Shown: piece by piece, positions 26,619-35,878 of the stretch | Layout: each line of letters begins with the position of its first letter | Numbering within the stretch: position 1 is the stretch's first letter | Assembly (NCBI RefSeq): GCF_913773725.1 | Contig: NZ_CAJYGK010000034.1 | Span: forward strand, 111,460-175,459 | Source: an uncultured Aquabacterium sp. | GTDB lineage: Bacteria; Pseudomonadota; Gammaproteobacteria; Burkholderiales; Burkholderiaceae_C | Reading direction: 5' to 3' | Length of the DNA: 64,000 nucleotides | Notes under the pieces: model-generated | Seen by the model: only the letters and a program-made list of their open reading frames with translations | What the model was told of the DNA's origin: nothing | Database searches by the model: none | Made by a program: the position numbers and the translations under genes

Positions 26619-27284
26619 ATGACCCTGCTTGCCCGTCCCGCCACCTCTGCTGCACCCGCCCGCTGCACCGTCCACACGGTGACAGAGGCCCACGAGCGGG
26701 CGCGCGGCCTCACGTTGATCGAGCTGATGGTGACGGTGGCGGTCCTTGCCCTGTTGCTGGCTTCGGTCGCCCCCTCGCTGGGCACGTGGATCGGCAGTCA
26801 GCGGGTGCGCAACACCGCCAGTTCGCTGGTGGCCGGCCTGCAGCAGGCGCGGGCCGAAGCCGTGCGGCGCAACCGGCCGGTGTCGTTCTGGCTGGTGCAG
26901 GGCAGCAATGCCGGGGCGGTGGACAACAGCTGCGCGGTGAACGCCAGCGGGCGAACCTGGGTGATCGCCCTCGGCAGCGCCTCGCCAGCGGGGAAGTGCG
27001 CGCCCGGAGCCTCGTCCAACCAGATCAAGGCCGCCCTGGCGGCTTCGGGCGGCGGCAGCGACACCGCCGTCACGGTGTCGGCGGTGGACCCGTCCGGCTC
27101 GGCTTCGGCGGTGGTGACGTTCAACGGATTCGGCCAGGTCGTCAACGCCACCCCGATCCGCCAGATCGACGTGACAGGCTCCAGTGGGCTCAAGGCCTGG
27201 CGCGTGGTGGTGTCTTCCGGCGGGCAGGCCAAGCTGTGTGAACCGAATGTGACCACCACCGGCGATCCGCGGAGTTGCTCATGA
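26619..27284 (+). CDS. fimT: Type IV minor pilin FimT/FimU (GspH family), operon 1
   Basis: A 221-residue prepilin. After the leader comes ARG followed by LTLIELMVTVAVLALLLASV, the prepilin peptidase site (cleavage after G), glutamate at mature position 5, and the hydrophobic helix that packs in the pilus core. The remainder is a GspH/FimT-like globular domain with a cysteine pair near the C-terminus. It is the first gene of fimT-pilV-pilW-pilX-pilY1. The start is uncertain: ATG 26619 gives a 30-residue leader, while an in-frame GTG at 26679 would give a more usual 10-residue leader. It overlaps pilV by 4 nt. Confidence 0.85.
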   Translation: MTLLARPATSAAPARCTVHTVTEAHERARGLTLIELMVTVAVLALLLASVAPSLGTWIGSQRVRNTASSLVAGLQQARAEAVRRNRPVSFWLVQGSNAGAVDNSCAVNASGRTWVIALGSASPAGKCAPGASSNQIKAALAASGGGSDTAVTVSAVDPSGSASAVVTFNGFGQVVNATPIRQIDVTGSSGLKAWRVVVSSGGQAKLCEPNVTTTGDPRSCS

Positions 27285-27697
27285 CCGGGCCCCGCGCACA
27301 CCGACCCCAGGGCGGCTTTCTGCTGATCGAGGTGCTGATCGCCATCCTGATCTTCGCGGTCGGCATCCTGGGGCTGGTCGGCCTGCAGGCCCGCATGACG
27401 AAGGCGCAGACCGAGGCCAAGGCCCGTGCGGACGCCGTCAACCTGGCCGGCGAGCTTCGCGGCCTGATGTGGGTGGACATCGCCAACCTGGCGCAGTACG
27501 AAACGAGCGCGTGCGCAGCCCACGCGCCCTGCGCGAACTGGCTGGCCAAGCTCCAGTCGACCCTGCCCAGCGGCTCGGCCACGGTCACACGGGACACCAC
27601 GCGCCCCGGATGGGTTCGCATCAGCATCACCTGGCAGTTGCCCAACGGCAGCAGCCACCGGTACGAGACGGCGACCGTCATCCAGGGGGCGGCATGA
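27281..27697 (+). CDS. pilV: Type IV minor pilin PilV, operon 1
   Basis: A 138-residue prepilin. The leader ends in GG before FLLIEVLIAILIFAVGILGL; the glutamate at mature position 5 and the hydrophobic helix are intact, and GLVGLQARMTKAQTEA is typical of PilV. PilV works with FimT/FimU, PilW, PilX and PilY1 to prime pilus assembly and sit at the tip. ATG 27281 overlaps the fimT stop (ATGA), with GGAG seven bases upstream. Its stop overlaps the pilW start. Confidence 0.92.
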   Translation: MTGPRAHRPQGGFLLIEVLIAILIFAVGILGLVGLQARMTKAQTEAKARADAVNLAGELRGLMWVDIANLAQYETSACAAHAPCANWLAKLQSTLPSGSATVTRDTTRPGWVRISITWQLPNGSSHRYETATVIQGAA

Positions 27698-28815
27698 TGC
27701 GGCGGACGCAGCGCGGGCTCAGCCTGATCGAGCTGATGGTCGGGGTGCTGATCGGCATGCTGACGGTGCTGGCGATCACGCAGGTGCTGATGAGCACCGA
27801 GGGCCGCAAGCGCACCACCGCCGATGGCAGCGATGCCCAACTCAACGGCACACTGGCTCTGTATGCGCTCCAGCGCGACGTGCAAATGGCGGGCTACGGC
27901 CTCACGGCGCGGCCGGCGGCCATGGGCTGCACCGTGAAGGCGCAGTACGGCACCGGCGCCAGCCCGGGCGCGCAGAGCTGGCCGCTGGTGCCGGTGCGCA
28001 TCACTCCGGGCTCTGGCGCCAACCCCGATCAGCTCACCCTGTGGATGAGCAGCAAGAACACCCACGCCGTGCCCGTGCGGGTGACCGAGAACCACGCGCA
28101 GGCCGACGCCCGCTTTGTGGTGGCCGGCTCGTTCGGCTCGTCCGCGGGCGACCTGGTGGTGGCAGTGCCGCCCTCTCCATCGGCCACCAACTGGTGCACG
28201 CTGATGGCCATCGCCGGCGACAGCAGCACCACGCTGACCAACACCCAGGTCCCGCATCTGGCCACGGCCAATGGCTGGAACGCCGCCGGGTCGGGTCTGG
28301 TCCCCACCGCGGGCTATCCGGCCGGCAGCCACCTGATCAACCTGGGCACAGGCCTGCCGCGAACATACAGCATCGACGCCACCAAGGCCCTGGTCGCCAC
28401 GGACGTGCAAGTGGCCAACGGGCTGAGTGCCGCCCAGACCGTGGCCCCTCAGATCGTTCAACTCAAGGCGCTGTACGGCAAGGACACCGATGGCAACGGC
28501 ACCATCGACCAGTTCGATGCGGCCACGCCCACCGACAACGCCGGCTGGCTGACCGTGATGGCCCTGCGTGTGGCCGTGGTGGCCCGCAGCGCACAGTTCG
28601 AGCGATCGGCCAGCCCGTCGGACCTGGTGACGCCGTCCATCGGTGTCGAATGGCCTGTGGATGGGCGCACCAGTGGCAGCGTGGCCTGCAGCACCGACGC
28701 CAGCCGCCAGTGCATCCGCATCGACGTGAGCGGGGTTGGCACAGACTGGCAGCAGTACCGCTACAAGGTGTTCGACACCGTCATCCCCTTGCGGAACATG
28801 CTGTGGACACGATGA
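27694..28815 (+). CDS. pilW: Type IV minor pilin PilW, operon 1
   Basis: A 373-residue prepilin with a very short leader (MMRRTQRG) followed by LSLIELMVGVLIGMLTVLAI. The segment DAQLNGTLALYALQRDVQMA and the C-terminal FDTVIPLRNMLW are PilW hallmarks. It is clearly homologous to the PilW of operon 2 along its whole length. ATG 27694 overlaps the pilV stop by 4 nt, and its own stop overlaps pilX by 4 nt, so translation of the set appears coupled. Confidence 0.92.
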   Translation: MMRRTQRGLSLIELMVGVLIGMLTVLAITQVLMSTEGRKRTTADGSDAQLNGTLALYALQRDVQMAGYGLTARPAAMGCTVKAQYGTGASPGAQSWPLVPVRITPGSGANPDQLTLWMSSKNTHAVPVRVTENHAQADARFVVAGSFGSSAGDLVVAVPPSPSATNWCTLMAIAGDSSTTLTNTQVPHLATANGWNAAGSGLVPTAGYPAGSHLINLGTGLPRTYSIDATKALVATDVQVANGLSAAQTVAPQIVQLKALYGKDTDGNGTIDQFDAATPTDNAGWLTVMALRVAVVARSAQFERSASPSDLVTPSIGVEWPVDGRTSGSVACSTDASRQCIRIDVSGVGTDWQQYRYKVFDTVIPLRNMLWTR

Positions 28816-29453
28816 CCGCCCGCACCACCTCCCCGTGCACGCCGGTGCGGTCGGCCGATCGCGGCAGCGCACTGATCTTCGCGTTGATCGCCCTGGTGTC
28901 GATGAGCCTGGCCGCGCTCGCGCTGGTGCGCTCGATCGACACCGGCACGGTCATCCTCGGCAACATCGGCTTCAAGCAGGATGCCACCGCAACGGCCGAA
29001 GAAGCCACGCGCCAGGCCATCGCCTGGCTGAGCACTGCCGACGTGAGCGCCGACAACAGCGCGCAGGGCTATTACGCCAGCGCTGCGACCACGCTGGACG
29101 CCACGGGCTTTCAGTCGTCCGCCACGACCCGCACGCTGATCGACTGGGACAGCGACAACTGCGGCTATGCCGACAGCGGCAGCTACGCCGGTTGCGGACA
29201 ACGCCCCAAGGTCGCCACCGTGAGCGACGTGACGGCGCATTACGTGATCCTTCGCCTGTGCTCGGACACCGCCGGCACCCAATGCAGCCGCCCGCTGGAT
29301 GCGGCCTCGAGCACCGACGGCAGCAAGGGTGCGCTGGACTACAGCAGCCCCGGCGGGCCCGAGGTGAACAACGCCGTGTACTACCGCATCGTGGTGCGGG
29401 TACAGGGCGCGCGCCAGGCACAGTCTTTTGTCGAAACCATCGTGCAACGCTGA
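28812..29453 (+). CDS. pilX: Type IV minor pilin PilX, operon 1
   Basis: A 213-residue prepilin-like protein. DRG followed by SALIFALIALVSMSLAALAL is the PilX N-terminus, which as usual for this family lacks the position-5 glutamate. Four cysteines occur in the globular part. PilX interacts with PilY1 and links it to the pilus tip. ATG 28812 overlaps the pilW stop. The pilY1 start follows 11 nt after the stop. Confidence 0.9.
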   Translation: MTARTTSPCTPVRSADRGSALIFALIALVSMSLAALALVRSIDTGTVILGNIGFKQDATATAEEATRQAIAWLSTADVSADNSAQGYYASAATTLDATGFQSSATTRTLIDWDSDNCGYADSGSYAGCGQRPKVATVSDVTAHYVILRLCSDTAGTQCSRPLDAASSTDGSKGALDYSSPGGPEVNNAVYYRIVVRVQGARQAQSFVETIVQR

Positions 29454-29464
29454 GGAGACCACCC

Positions 29465-32400
29465 GTGTTGTCACTGCTTTCTCTGACCCGCCGGTGGCTG
29501 TGCACCGCCGCGCTGACCCTGCTCGCGCTGGTGTCGCCGGCCGCCCATGCTGCCTTGACCAGCCTGGCGGACGAGCCGCTGGCCACGCAGGCCGGCCTGG
29601 CCTCCGCCGCCCCCAATCTGTTGTTCGTGCTGGACGATTCAGGCAGCATGGACTGGTTCTACATGCCGGATGCCATCTGGTACGAAAACTGGTATGGCTA
29701 CACCTCGCCGCAATGCAACGGCGTGGCCTATGACCCGACACAGACCTACACGCCGCCAGTCAAATGGAACGGCACCCCCTACCCGCAGGCCATCTACACC
29801 TCGGCCTGGGAAGACGGCTACACCCCCCAGCCGGCCTCGTTCAGCACGGTCACGCTGCCCAGCACCTCGCTGACGTTCTCCACCGGCTCCAAGACCGTGA
29901 CGTTGAGCCCGGGTGACGCGCTCTCCCTGGACAGCACCAAGGCCGTCGTGCTGCGCGACAGCAGCGACACGACGCGCTGGATGCTGGGCACGGTCACCGG
30001 CTCCAGCAAGACGACCTCGTGCGTGCTGCTCATCTTCTGCACGGACACGTGGACGTACACGATCAACGTCAGCTTCTTCACCGGCAAGGACGGCGCCAGC
30101 CACAACAACTGGCAGGCTTTCAGACCGCAGGCGGGCAGCCTCGGCACGCAGAGCTACTACCAGTACAACGGCACCGAACCCAAGCTGTCCTGGCGGTATG
30201 ACCCGACCACCGGCGCCCTGGACACCAGCTCCAACTTTGCCCAGGAGTGCCGCACGGACCGCATCCTCTTTCCCTGGTATGGCCGCTTCTCGAGGGTCGA
30301 CATCAACACAATGTCGTCGGCGACCACCCAGCAGAACTACGCCAACTGGTACCAGTACTACCGCAACCGCAAGCTGCTGATGAAGACGGCCACGGGGCGG
30401 GCGCTGCTGAACATCCCGTCGAGTTACCGCGTGGGGGTGACGAAGATCAGTCACAGCCAGTACGGCAGCCTGACGCCGCAGTTCTTCCTGCAGGTCGCCC
30501 CGTTCACGGAGGACATCGTCTCGACCTCGCCGGGGCAGAAGTTCAATGTGTTCCGCCACCTGTACAACGAGCAGCACTACAACTCGGGCGGCACGCCGCT
30601 GCGGGCCAGCCTGACCCAGGTGGGCAAGTACTACGCGAACAAGGTCAGCGGCCAGACCGACCCGATGACCGCGGCCTGCCAGCGCAACTACACGGTGCTG
30701 GCCACCGACGGCTACTGGAACGGCGCAGACGTGCCCACCGACCTGAGCGGCGTGGCCATCGGCAACCTGGATGGCAGCCCCGAGGGGCGGCCCATGCTGG
30801 ACACCCTGAACGCGGCTGGCACGCTGGCCGACATTGCCCAGTACTTCTACCTGACCGACCTGCGGACGCCCGAACTCGGCAACTGCGGCAGCGGCACCAG
30901 CCTGTGCACCAACGACAGCACGGCCACCACCGACCGCGGCACGCCGGGCCGGCAGAACATGGTGACCTACACGCTGGGATTGGGCGTGGGCGGCACCCTG
31001 CGTTACGACCCCAACTACGCCTCGCTGACCACCGGCGACTTCGCAGCCATCCGCGCCGGCACCAAGAACTGGCCCAACCCCATGCCGGCCGAAAACGCCA
31101 CCCGCGTGGACGACCTCTGGCACGCCGCCGTGAACGGCCGGGGCCGCTACTTCAGCGCGCAGAACGCCACCGAACTCAGCAGCTCACTGGAAAGCGCGAT
31201 CGGCGAGCTGATCCAGACGCCCGGCTCGGGCTCGGCCGTCGCCACCAGCGCCTTCCAGCTCAACAGCACCGACTCCAACTACGTCTACGCGGGCAGCTAC
31301 ATCAGCGGGCGCTGGACGGGCGAGCTCAAGGCCTTCAGCATCGCCAGTGACGGCATCGTCGACACCACGCCGGTGTGGACGGCCCAGGCGCAGCTGGACA
31401 TGCTGGCCAACCGCAACGGGCGCACGGCGCCGGCTGCGGGGGTGACCTCGCCACAGTGCGGGGCGCTGTACTCGAACTGCAACGACGAGCGGGTGGTGTA
31501 CTTCATGCACCCCACGACGCGTGCCCGCACCGCCTTCACCTATGCCGCGCTGCAGGCCGCCGGCCTGGACGCCGATGGCAAGTTCAGCACCTCGTGCAGC
31601 GCCAGCAAGCTGTCGCAGTGCACCAGCCTGAGCGCGGCGCAGCGCGCCCTGGCGAACGACGGCAAGAATCTGGTCAACTTCATCCGGGGCGATGCCACCT
31701 ACGAAGCCAGCAACGGCGCCAACCCGCTGTTCCGTCTGCGCTACGCGGCCCTGGGCGACATCGCCAACGGCTCGCCGGCCTATGCCGGCAAACCACCGTT
31801 CCAATACGCCGACAGCGGCTACAGCGACTACGTCACCGCCCAGGCCAGCCGCACCAAGGTGGTCTACGTGCCGGCCAACGACGGCATGCTGCACGCCTTC
31901 AATGCGCTCACTGGGCAGGAGCTGTGGGCCTTCGTGCCCAACGCCGTGATGGCCAACCTCTACAAGCTGGCCGACAAGAACTACACCCATCAGTACTTCG
32001 TGGACGGCAGTCCCGTGATCGCCGACATCAAGGTCAGCGGCAGCTGGAAGACCATCCTCATCGGCGGGCTCAACAAGGGCGGCAAGGCCTACTACGCGCT
32101 CGACGTGACCGACCCCGCCGCCCCCATCCCGCTGTGGGAGTACACGCACGCCAACCTGGGCTTCACCTATGGCAATCCGGTGGTGACGAAGAACAGCGCG
32201 GGCGAATGGGTCGTGGCCTTCGGCTCGGGCTACAACAACACAGGCCTGGGCTACCTGTACGTGCTCGACGCCTACACCGGTGCCGCCAAGACCGGCTCGC
32301 CCATTGCCACCACGGCCGGCTCGGCCACCACGCCGTCAGGGCTCGCGCCGATCAACGCCTGGCTGGATTCCAACCGGGACAACACCGCCCGCCGCATCTA

Positions 32401-33154
32401 CGCGGGCGATCTGCTGGGCAACGTCTGGCGCTTCGACATCAATGCGGGCACGGTGGCCCCGGTGGTCCGCCTGCAGACCTCGTCGACGACCCCGCAGCCG
32501 ATCACGGTGCGCCCGGAGCTCGGCTCAGTGACCTACAACGGCACGGCCTACCCCGTGGTGATGGTGGGCACCGGCCGTTACCTGCACGCCAACGACGTGA
32601 GCGACACCGCACTGCAGAGCGTCTACGCCATCCGAGACAAGCTCGACAGCACCGGATGGGGCGACGTGCGCAGCAGCACCAACCTGGTGGCCAAGTCGGT
32701 GACGACCAGCGGCAGCGGCACGAGCCTCACGCGCACGGCCACCAGCAACACCAAGGTCGACTGGTCGACCAAGGCCGGCTGGGTGTTCGACCTGCGCCCC
32801 AGCAGCACCGCCACCCCCGAGGGCGAGCGCGTGAACACGCGCATGCAGGTGGCCTACAGCACGCTGGTCGTGGCCGGCAACATCCCGAGCGCCGCCGAGT
32901 CGTGCCGCGCGGCAGGAGGCTCGTCCTGGCTCTACTACTTCACGCTGGCCGATGGCTACACCGAGGTCGCCCCCATGTTCCAGGGCAACGCCATGGTCAG
33001 CGGTGTCAGCATCGTCTACGACGCCAGCGGCCGCGCCATCGTCATCACCAGCACCTCGGACGGCAAGACGGTGCGCCAGAATCAGCACCCGACCTCGCCG
33101 CCCGCGAGCACCGGCGGGCTGCGCCGCGTCTCCTGGCGCGAACTGGTGAACTGA
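29465..33154 (+). CDS. pilY1: Type IV pilus tip adhesin PilY1, operon 1
   Basis: A 1229-residue exported protein with a signal peptide (about 1-28). Residues about 48-500 resemble a von Willebrand A domain with MIDAS-like FVLDDSGSM near 53. From about 798 the PilC/PilY1 beta-propeller begins (VYVPANDGMLHAF), and a DxNxD-type putative calcium loop lies near 969 (DSNRDNTARRIYAGD). The C-terminus RRVSWRELVN matches that of the second PilY1. PilY1 is the pilus-tip adhesin and mechanosensor in Pseudomonas. The start is GTG 29465 with AGGAGA upstream. It lacks the long Thr/Ser-rich insert of the operon 2 protein. Confidence 0.92.
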   Translation: MLSLLSLTRRWLCTAALTLLALVSPAAHAALTSLADEPLATQAGLASAAPNLLFVLDDSGSMDWFYMPDAIWYENWYGYTSPQCNGVAYDPTQTYTPPVKWNGTPYPQAIYTSAWEDGYTPQPASFSTVTLPSTSLTFSTGSKTVTLSPGDALSLDSTKAVVLRDSSDTTRWMLGTVTGSSKTTSCVLLIFCTDTWTYTINVSFFTGKDGASHNNWQAFRPQAGSLGTQSYYQYNGTEPKLSWRYDPTTGALDTSSNFAQECRTDRILFPWYGRFSRVDINTMSSATTQQNYANWYQYYRNRKLLMKTATGRALLNIPSSYRVGVTKISHSQYGSLTPQFFLQVAPFTEDIVSTSPGQKFNVFRHLYNEQHYNSGGTPLRASLTQVGKYYANKVSGQTDPMTAACQRNYTVLATDGYWNGADVPTDLSGVAIGNLDGSPEGRPMLDTLNAAGTLADIAQYFYLTDLRTPELGNCGSGTSLCTNDSTATTDRGTPGRQNMVTYTLGLGVGGTLRYDPNYASLTTGDFAAIRAGTKNWPNPMPAENATRVDDLWHAAVNGRGRYFSAQNATELSSSLESAIGELIQTPGSGSAVATSAFQLNSTDSNYVYAGSYISGRWTGELKAFSIASDGIVDTTPVWTAQAQLDMLANRNGRTAPAAGVTSPQCGALYSNCNDERVVYFMHPTTRARTAFTYAALQAAGLDADGKFSTSCSASKLSQCTSLSAAQRALANDGKNLVNFIRGDATYEASNGANPLFRLRYAALGDIANGSPAYAGKPPFQYADSGYSDYVTAQASRTKVVYVPANDGMLHAFNALTGQELWAFVPNAVMANLYKLADKNYTHQYFVDGSPVIADIKVSGSWKTILIGGLNKGGKAYYALDVTDPAAPIPLWEYTHANLGFTYGNPVVTKNSAGEWVVAFGSGYNNTGLGYLYVLDAYTGAAKTGSPIATTAGSATTPSGLAPINAWLDSNRDNTARRIYAGDLLGNVWRFDINAGTVAPVVRLQTSSTTPQPITVRPELGSVTYNGTAYPVVMVGTGRYLHANDVSDTALQSVYAIRDKLDSTGWGDVRSSTNLVAKSVTTSGSGTSLTRTATSNTKVDWSTKAGWVFDLRPSSTATPEGERVNTRMQVAYSTLVVAGNIPSAAESCRAAGGSSWLYYFTLADGYTEVAPMFQGNAMVSGVSIVYDASGRAIVITSTSDGKTVRQNQHPTSPPASTGGLRRVSWRELVN

Positions 33155-33205
33155 AGCCGGCGCGGCCGTGGCACGATGCGGTGGTTGACCGATCACCGCC
33201 CAGCC

Positions 33206-34075
33206 ATGACCGCCCTCCTGCCCCCGCTGATCAGCGCCGCCGAACTGGCCGACCTCGTCGGACAGCGCCCGCCCACCCTGTGCGTGCTGGACTGCCGCTT
33301 CAACCTGGCCGACCCGGCCGCCGGCCGCCTTGCCTGGTCGCAGGGACACATTCCCGGCGCCCGGCACGCCGACCTGGACCGCGACCTGTCCGGCACGAAG
33401 ACCGGGCAGAACGGCCGCCATCCCCTGCCCCCCGTCGACACCCTGGTCCGCACGCTGCGGCAATGGGGCATGGGGCCGGGCACCCGGGTCGTGGCCTACG
33501 ACGCCCAGGGCGGCATGTTTGCCGCGCGCCTGTGGTGGATGCTGCGCTGGCTGGGGCACGACGCGGTGCAGGTGCTCGACGGGGGCTGGCCCGCCTGGCA
33601 GGCGCTGCCCGGCGCGCCCATCACCGCCGACGCACCGCCCCCACCGCCCCCGGGCGACTTCACCGCGGCCCCGCGTGCGGCGTGGCTGGTCACCACGGAA
33701 GACGTGGCCGCAGCCCTGGGGGACGCCGCGCGCCTGCAGTTGCTCGATGCCCGCGCACCGGACCGCTTCCGCGGCGAGAACGAGACGCTGGATCCCGTCG
33801 GCGGCCACATCCCCGGTGCGCTCAACCGGTTCTTCCAGCTCAACCTGGGTCCGGACGGCCACTTTCTGCCCCCCGACGCCCTGCGTGCGGCCTTCGACAC
33901 GGTGCTGGACGGACGGCCGCTGGACACCCTCGTCCACCAATGCGGCTCGGGCGTGACCGCCTGCCACAACGCACTGGCCATGGCCCACGCCGGGCTGCCT
34001 GCCATGCGCCTGTACGGCGGCTCCTGGAGCGCGTGGTGCGCCGACCCGGCCCGCCCGGTGGCCCGTGGCGATTGA
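33206..34075 (+). CDS. sseA: Thiosulfate/3-mercaptopyruvate sulfurtransferase (two-domain rhodanese)
   Basis: A 289-residue protein with two rhodanese domains. The C-terminal domain carries the active-site loop CGSGVTA, the sequence associated with 3-mercaptopyruvate sulfurtransferase rather than thiosulfate sulfurtransferase; the N-terminal domain is non-catalytic. It transfers sulfur from 3-mercaptopyruvate to acceptors such as cyanide or thioredoxin. ATG 33206 fits the family start; an in-frame ATG at 33176 adds ten residues. It sits between the two pilus operons on the same strand, with no obvious functional reason. Confidence 0.9.
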   Translation: MTALLPPLISAAELADLVGQRPPTLCVLDCRFNLADPAAGRLAWSQGHIPGARHADLDRDLSGTKTGQNGRHPLPPVDTLVRTLRQWGMGPGTRVVAYDAQGGMFAARLWWMLRWLGHDAVQVLDGGWPAWQALPGAPITADAPPPPPPGDFTAAPRAAWLVTTEDVAAALGDAARLQLLDARAPDRFRGENETLDPVGGHIPGALNRFFQLNLGPDGHFLPPDALRAAFDTVLDGRPLDTLVHQCGSGVTACHNALAMAHAGLPAMRLYGGSWSAWCADPARPVARGD

Positions 34076-34199
34076 CCCACAGCGCCGCATGCGCCCGATG
34101 GCCTGACACGGAAGGCCGGTCGATCTGCCACGACGAACGGCATCCGCCGGCCAGCGCCACGACGCACCCCGCCTGTGACAAACCGTAAGCCCGCGGGAT

Positions 34200-34225
34200 T
34201 GCGCGCACTTTCGCACGGTTTTCCG
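34200..34225 (+). promoter_or_regulatory. Element shared by the two pilus operons, copy 2
   Basis: Counterpart of 26478-26503 (23 of 26 positions identical), starting with palindromic TGCGCGCA and containing GCACGGTT. It lies in the 224-nt gap after the sulfurtransferase gene and ends 74 nt before the pilE start codon, so operon 2 probably has its own promoter. Confidence 0.55.
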
Positions 34226-34299
34226 CCCATGCCCTGCCGTCCGGGCCGCCAACAATCGGCCTCCACCGGACATGATTTCCCCAACCCCGGGACGCAGGC

Positions 34300-34782
34300 A
34301 TGGCGCACACCACTCATTTCATCCGTCGATCGACGACCTCCGGCTTCACGCTGATCGAGGTCATGATCACCGTGGCCATCGTGGCCATCCTGGCCAGCGT
34401 GGCCCTGCCCGCCTACACCGACTACGTGCGGCGCGGTCAGCTGCAGGAGGCCTTCACCCTGCTCGCCGACTTTGGCGTGCGGATGGAGCAGTACTACCAG
34501 GACAACAAGAACTACGGCGCAACCACCGGCACCACGTGCGGGGTCGCCATGCCCGCGACCACCGCCACGCGCTTCTTCGACCTGACGTGTGTCACGGCGA
34601 GCTCAGGCCAGGCCTACACCCTCACGGCCACGGGCAAGGCCGGTGCCGTCGCCCCTTCGGGCGGCAGCGCCACCTTCGTCTACACGCTCAACAGCAACGA
34701 CGTGAGGGCCACCACGCGCTTTGCGGGCACCACCGTCGCGCTGACGTGCTGGGCGAGCCGCTCGGCCTCGTCCTGCGACTGA
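34300..34782 (+). CDS. pilE: Type IV pilin PilE-like minor pilin
   Basis: A 160-residue prepilin with leader ending TTSG before FTLIEVMITVAIVAILASVA, glutamate at mature position 5, and the ALPAYTDYVRRGQLQEA segment characteristic of PilE-type pilins. Four cysteines in the globular domain may form disulfides. It is first in operon 2; operon 1 has no pilE. Whether it is a major or minor pilin cannot be told, but its place in a minor pilin set suggests minor. Start ATG 34300. Confidence 0.9.
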   Translation: MAHTTHFIRRSTTSGFTLIEVMITVAIVAILASVALPAYTDYVRRGQLQEAFTLLADFGVRMEQYYQDNKNYGATTGTTCGVAMPATTATRFFDLTCVTASSGQAYTLTATGKAGAVAPSGGSATFVYTLNSNDVRATTRFAGTTVALTCWASRSASSCD

Positions 34783-34794
34783 GTGAACAAAACC

Positions 34795-35454
34795 ATGCGG
34801 CGCCCTGTCCACGGCTTCACGTTGATCGAGTTGGTGGTGGCCATCACCATCCTCGGTCTCGCGTTGGCGGCCGTCATGCCGGACGTCAGCGCCTGGCTGC
34901 GCAACCAGCGCATCCGCAACATGGCCGAGTCCATGCAGAGCGGCCTGCAACGCGCCCGGGCCGAGGCCGTGCGCCGCAACGTGCCTGTCACCTTCTGGCT
35001 GGTCAACCTGACCGACGCGCAGACCCTGAACAACGACTGCACCGTGTCTGCCACGGGCACCTCCTGGGTGGTCAGCCTGGACGACCCCGCTGGCAAGTGC
35101 GGCAGCGCCCCATCGGCCACCGATGACCCCCGACTGGTCGTGGCGCACAACGCGGGCGGCGGCAGCCCGGTGACGGTCGCGGGCACCCGCACCGACCTGA
35201 GCACCAGTGCCAGTCAGGTCACGTTCGATGGCTTCGGGCGCATCGCCACCGCCAGCGTCGGGACAGACCTGCACGCGATCGCCATCGCCTACCCCACAGG
35301 CAGCCGCCGCACCGACGACCGTGGCCTGCGCATCGAGGTCACGCCCGGCGGACAGATCCGTCTGTGTGACCCTGCCGTGAGCGGCACCGACGCTCGGCGC
35401 TGCGACTACACCGTCCCCACCGCCGGCGGCTCTTCCGGATCGCCCTCGCCATGA
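34795..35454 (+). CDS. fimT: Type IV minor pilin FimT/FimU (GspH family), operon 2
   Basis: A 219-residue prepilin. From ATG 34795 the leader is MRRPVHG followed by FTLIELVVAITILGLALAAV. The NQRIRNMAESMQSGLQRARAEA segment parallels that in the operon 1 FimT, showing they are paralogues. An in-frame GTG at 34783, directly after the pilE stop, would add four residues. Its stop overlaps the pilV start by 4 nt. Confidence 0.9.
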   Translation: MRRPVHGFTLIELVVAITILGLALAAVMPDVSAWLRNQRIRNMAESMQSGLQRARAEAVRRNVPVTFWLVNLTDAQTLNNDCTVSATGTSWVVSLDDPAGKCGSAPSATDDPRLVVAHNAGGGSPVTVAGTRTDLSTSASQVTFDGFGRIATASVGTDLHAIAIAYPTGSRRTDDRGLRIEVTPGGQIRLCDPAVSGTDARRCDYTVPTAGGSSGSPSP

Positions 35455-35876
35455 CGCGCCCCGCCGTTCCCCGTCTGACTCGCCGCATGCAGCGCGGCAT
35501 CCTGCTGATCGAGGTGCTGGTCAGCGCCGTGATCTTCGCCATCGGCGTGCTGGCCCTGATCGGGCTGCAGGGCCGCATGAACAAGGCCCAGGCCGAAGCG
35601 CGCGACCGCGCCGATGCCGCCTACCTGGCGTCGGAACTGCAGGCCCGCATGTGGGGCGACTTGCGCAACCTGGCCGAATACAACGGCTGCCCCACGACCT
35701 ACGCGACCTGCCAGGAATGGCGCAACAAGCTGGCCGCAGTGCTGCCCGGCAGCGCCGGCCAGACCCAGAGCGTGACGGTGTCCGGCAACCTCGTTTCCAT
35801 CGTGCTGCGCTGGAAGACCGCCAACGGCGAAACCCGCAACTACAGCACGCAGACGACCATCGTCGCGGCCCAGTGA
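35451..35876 (+). CDS. pilV: Type IV minor pilin PilV, operon 2
   Basis: A 141-residue prepilin with leader ending QRG before ILLIEVLVSAVIFAIGVLAL and then GLQGRMNKAQAEARDRADAA, closely parallel to the operon 1 PilV. It overlaps fimT by ATGA at 35451 and runs into pilW. The role is minor pilin and assembly priming, as for its paralogue. Confidence 0.92.
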   Translation: MTRPAVPRLTRRMQRGILLIEVLVSAVIFAIGVLALIGLQGRMNKAQAEARDRADAAYLASELQARMWGDLRNLAEYNGCPTTYATCQEWRNKLAAVLPGSAGQTQSVTVSGNLVSIVLRWKTANGETRNYSTQTTIVAAQ

Positions 35877-35878
35877 GC

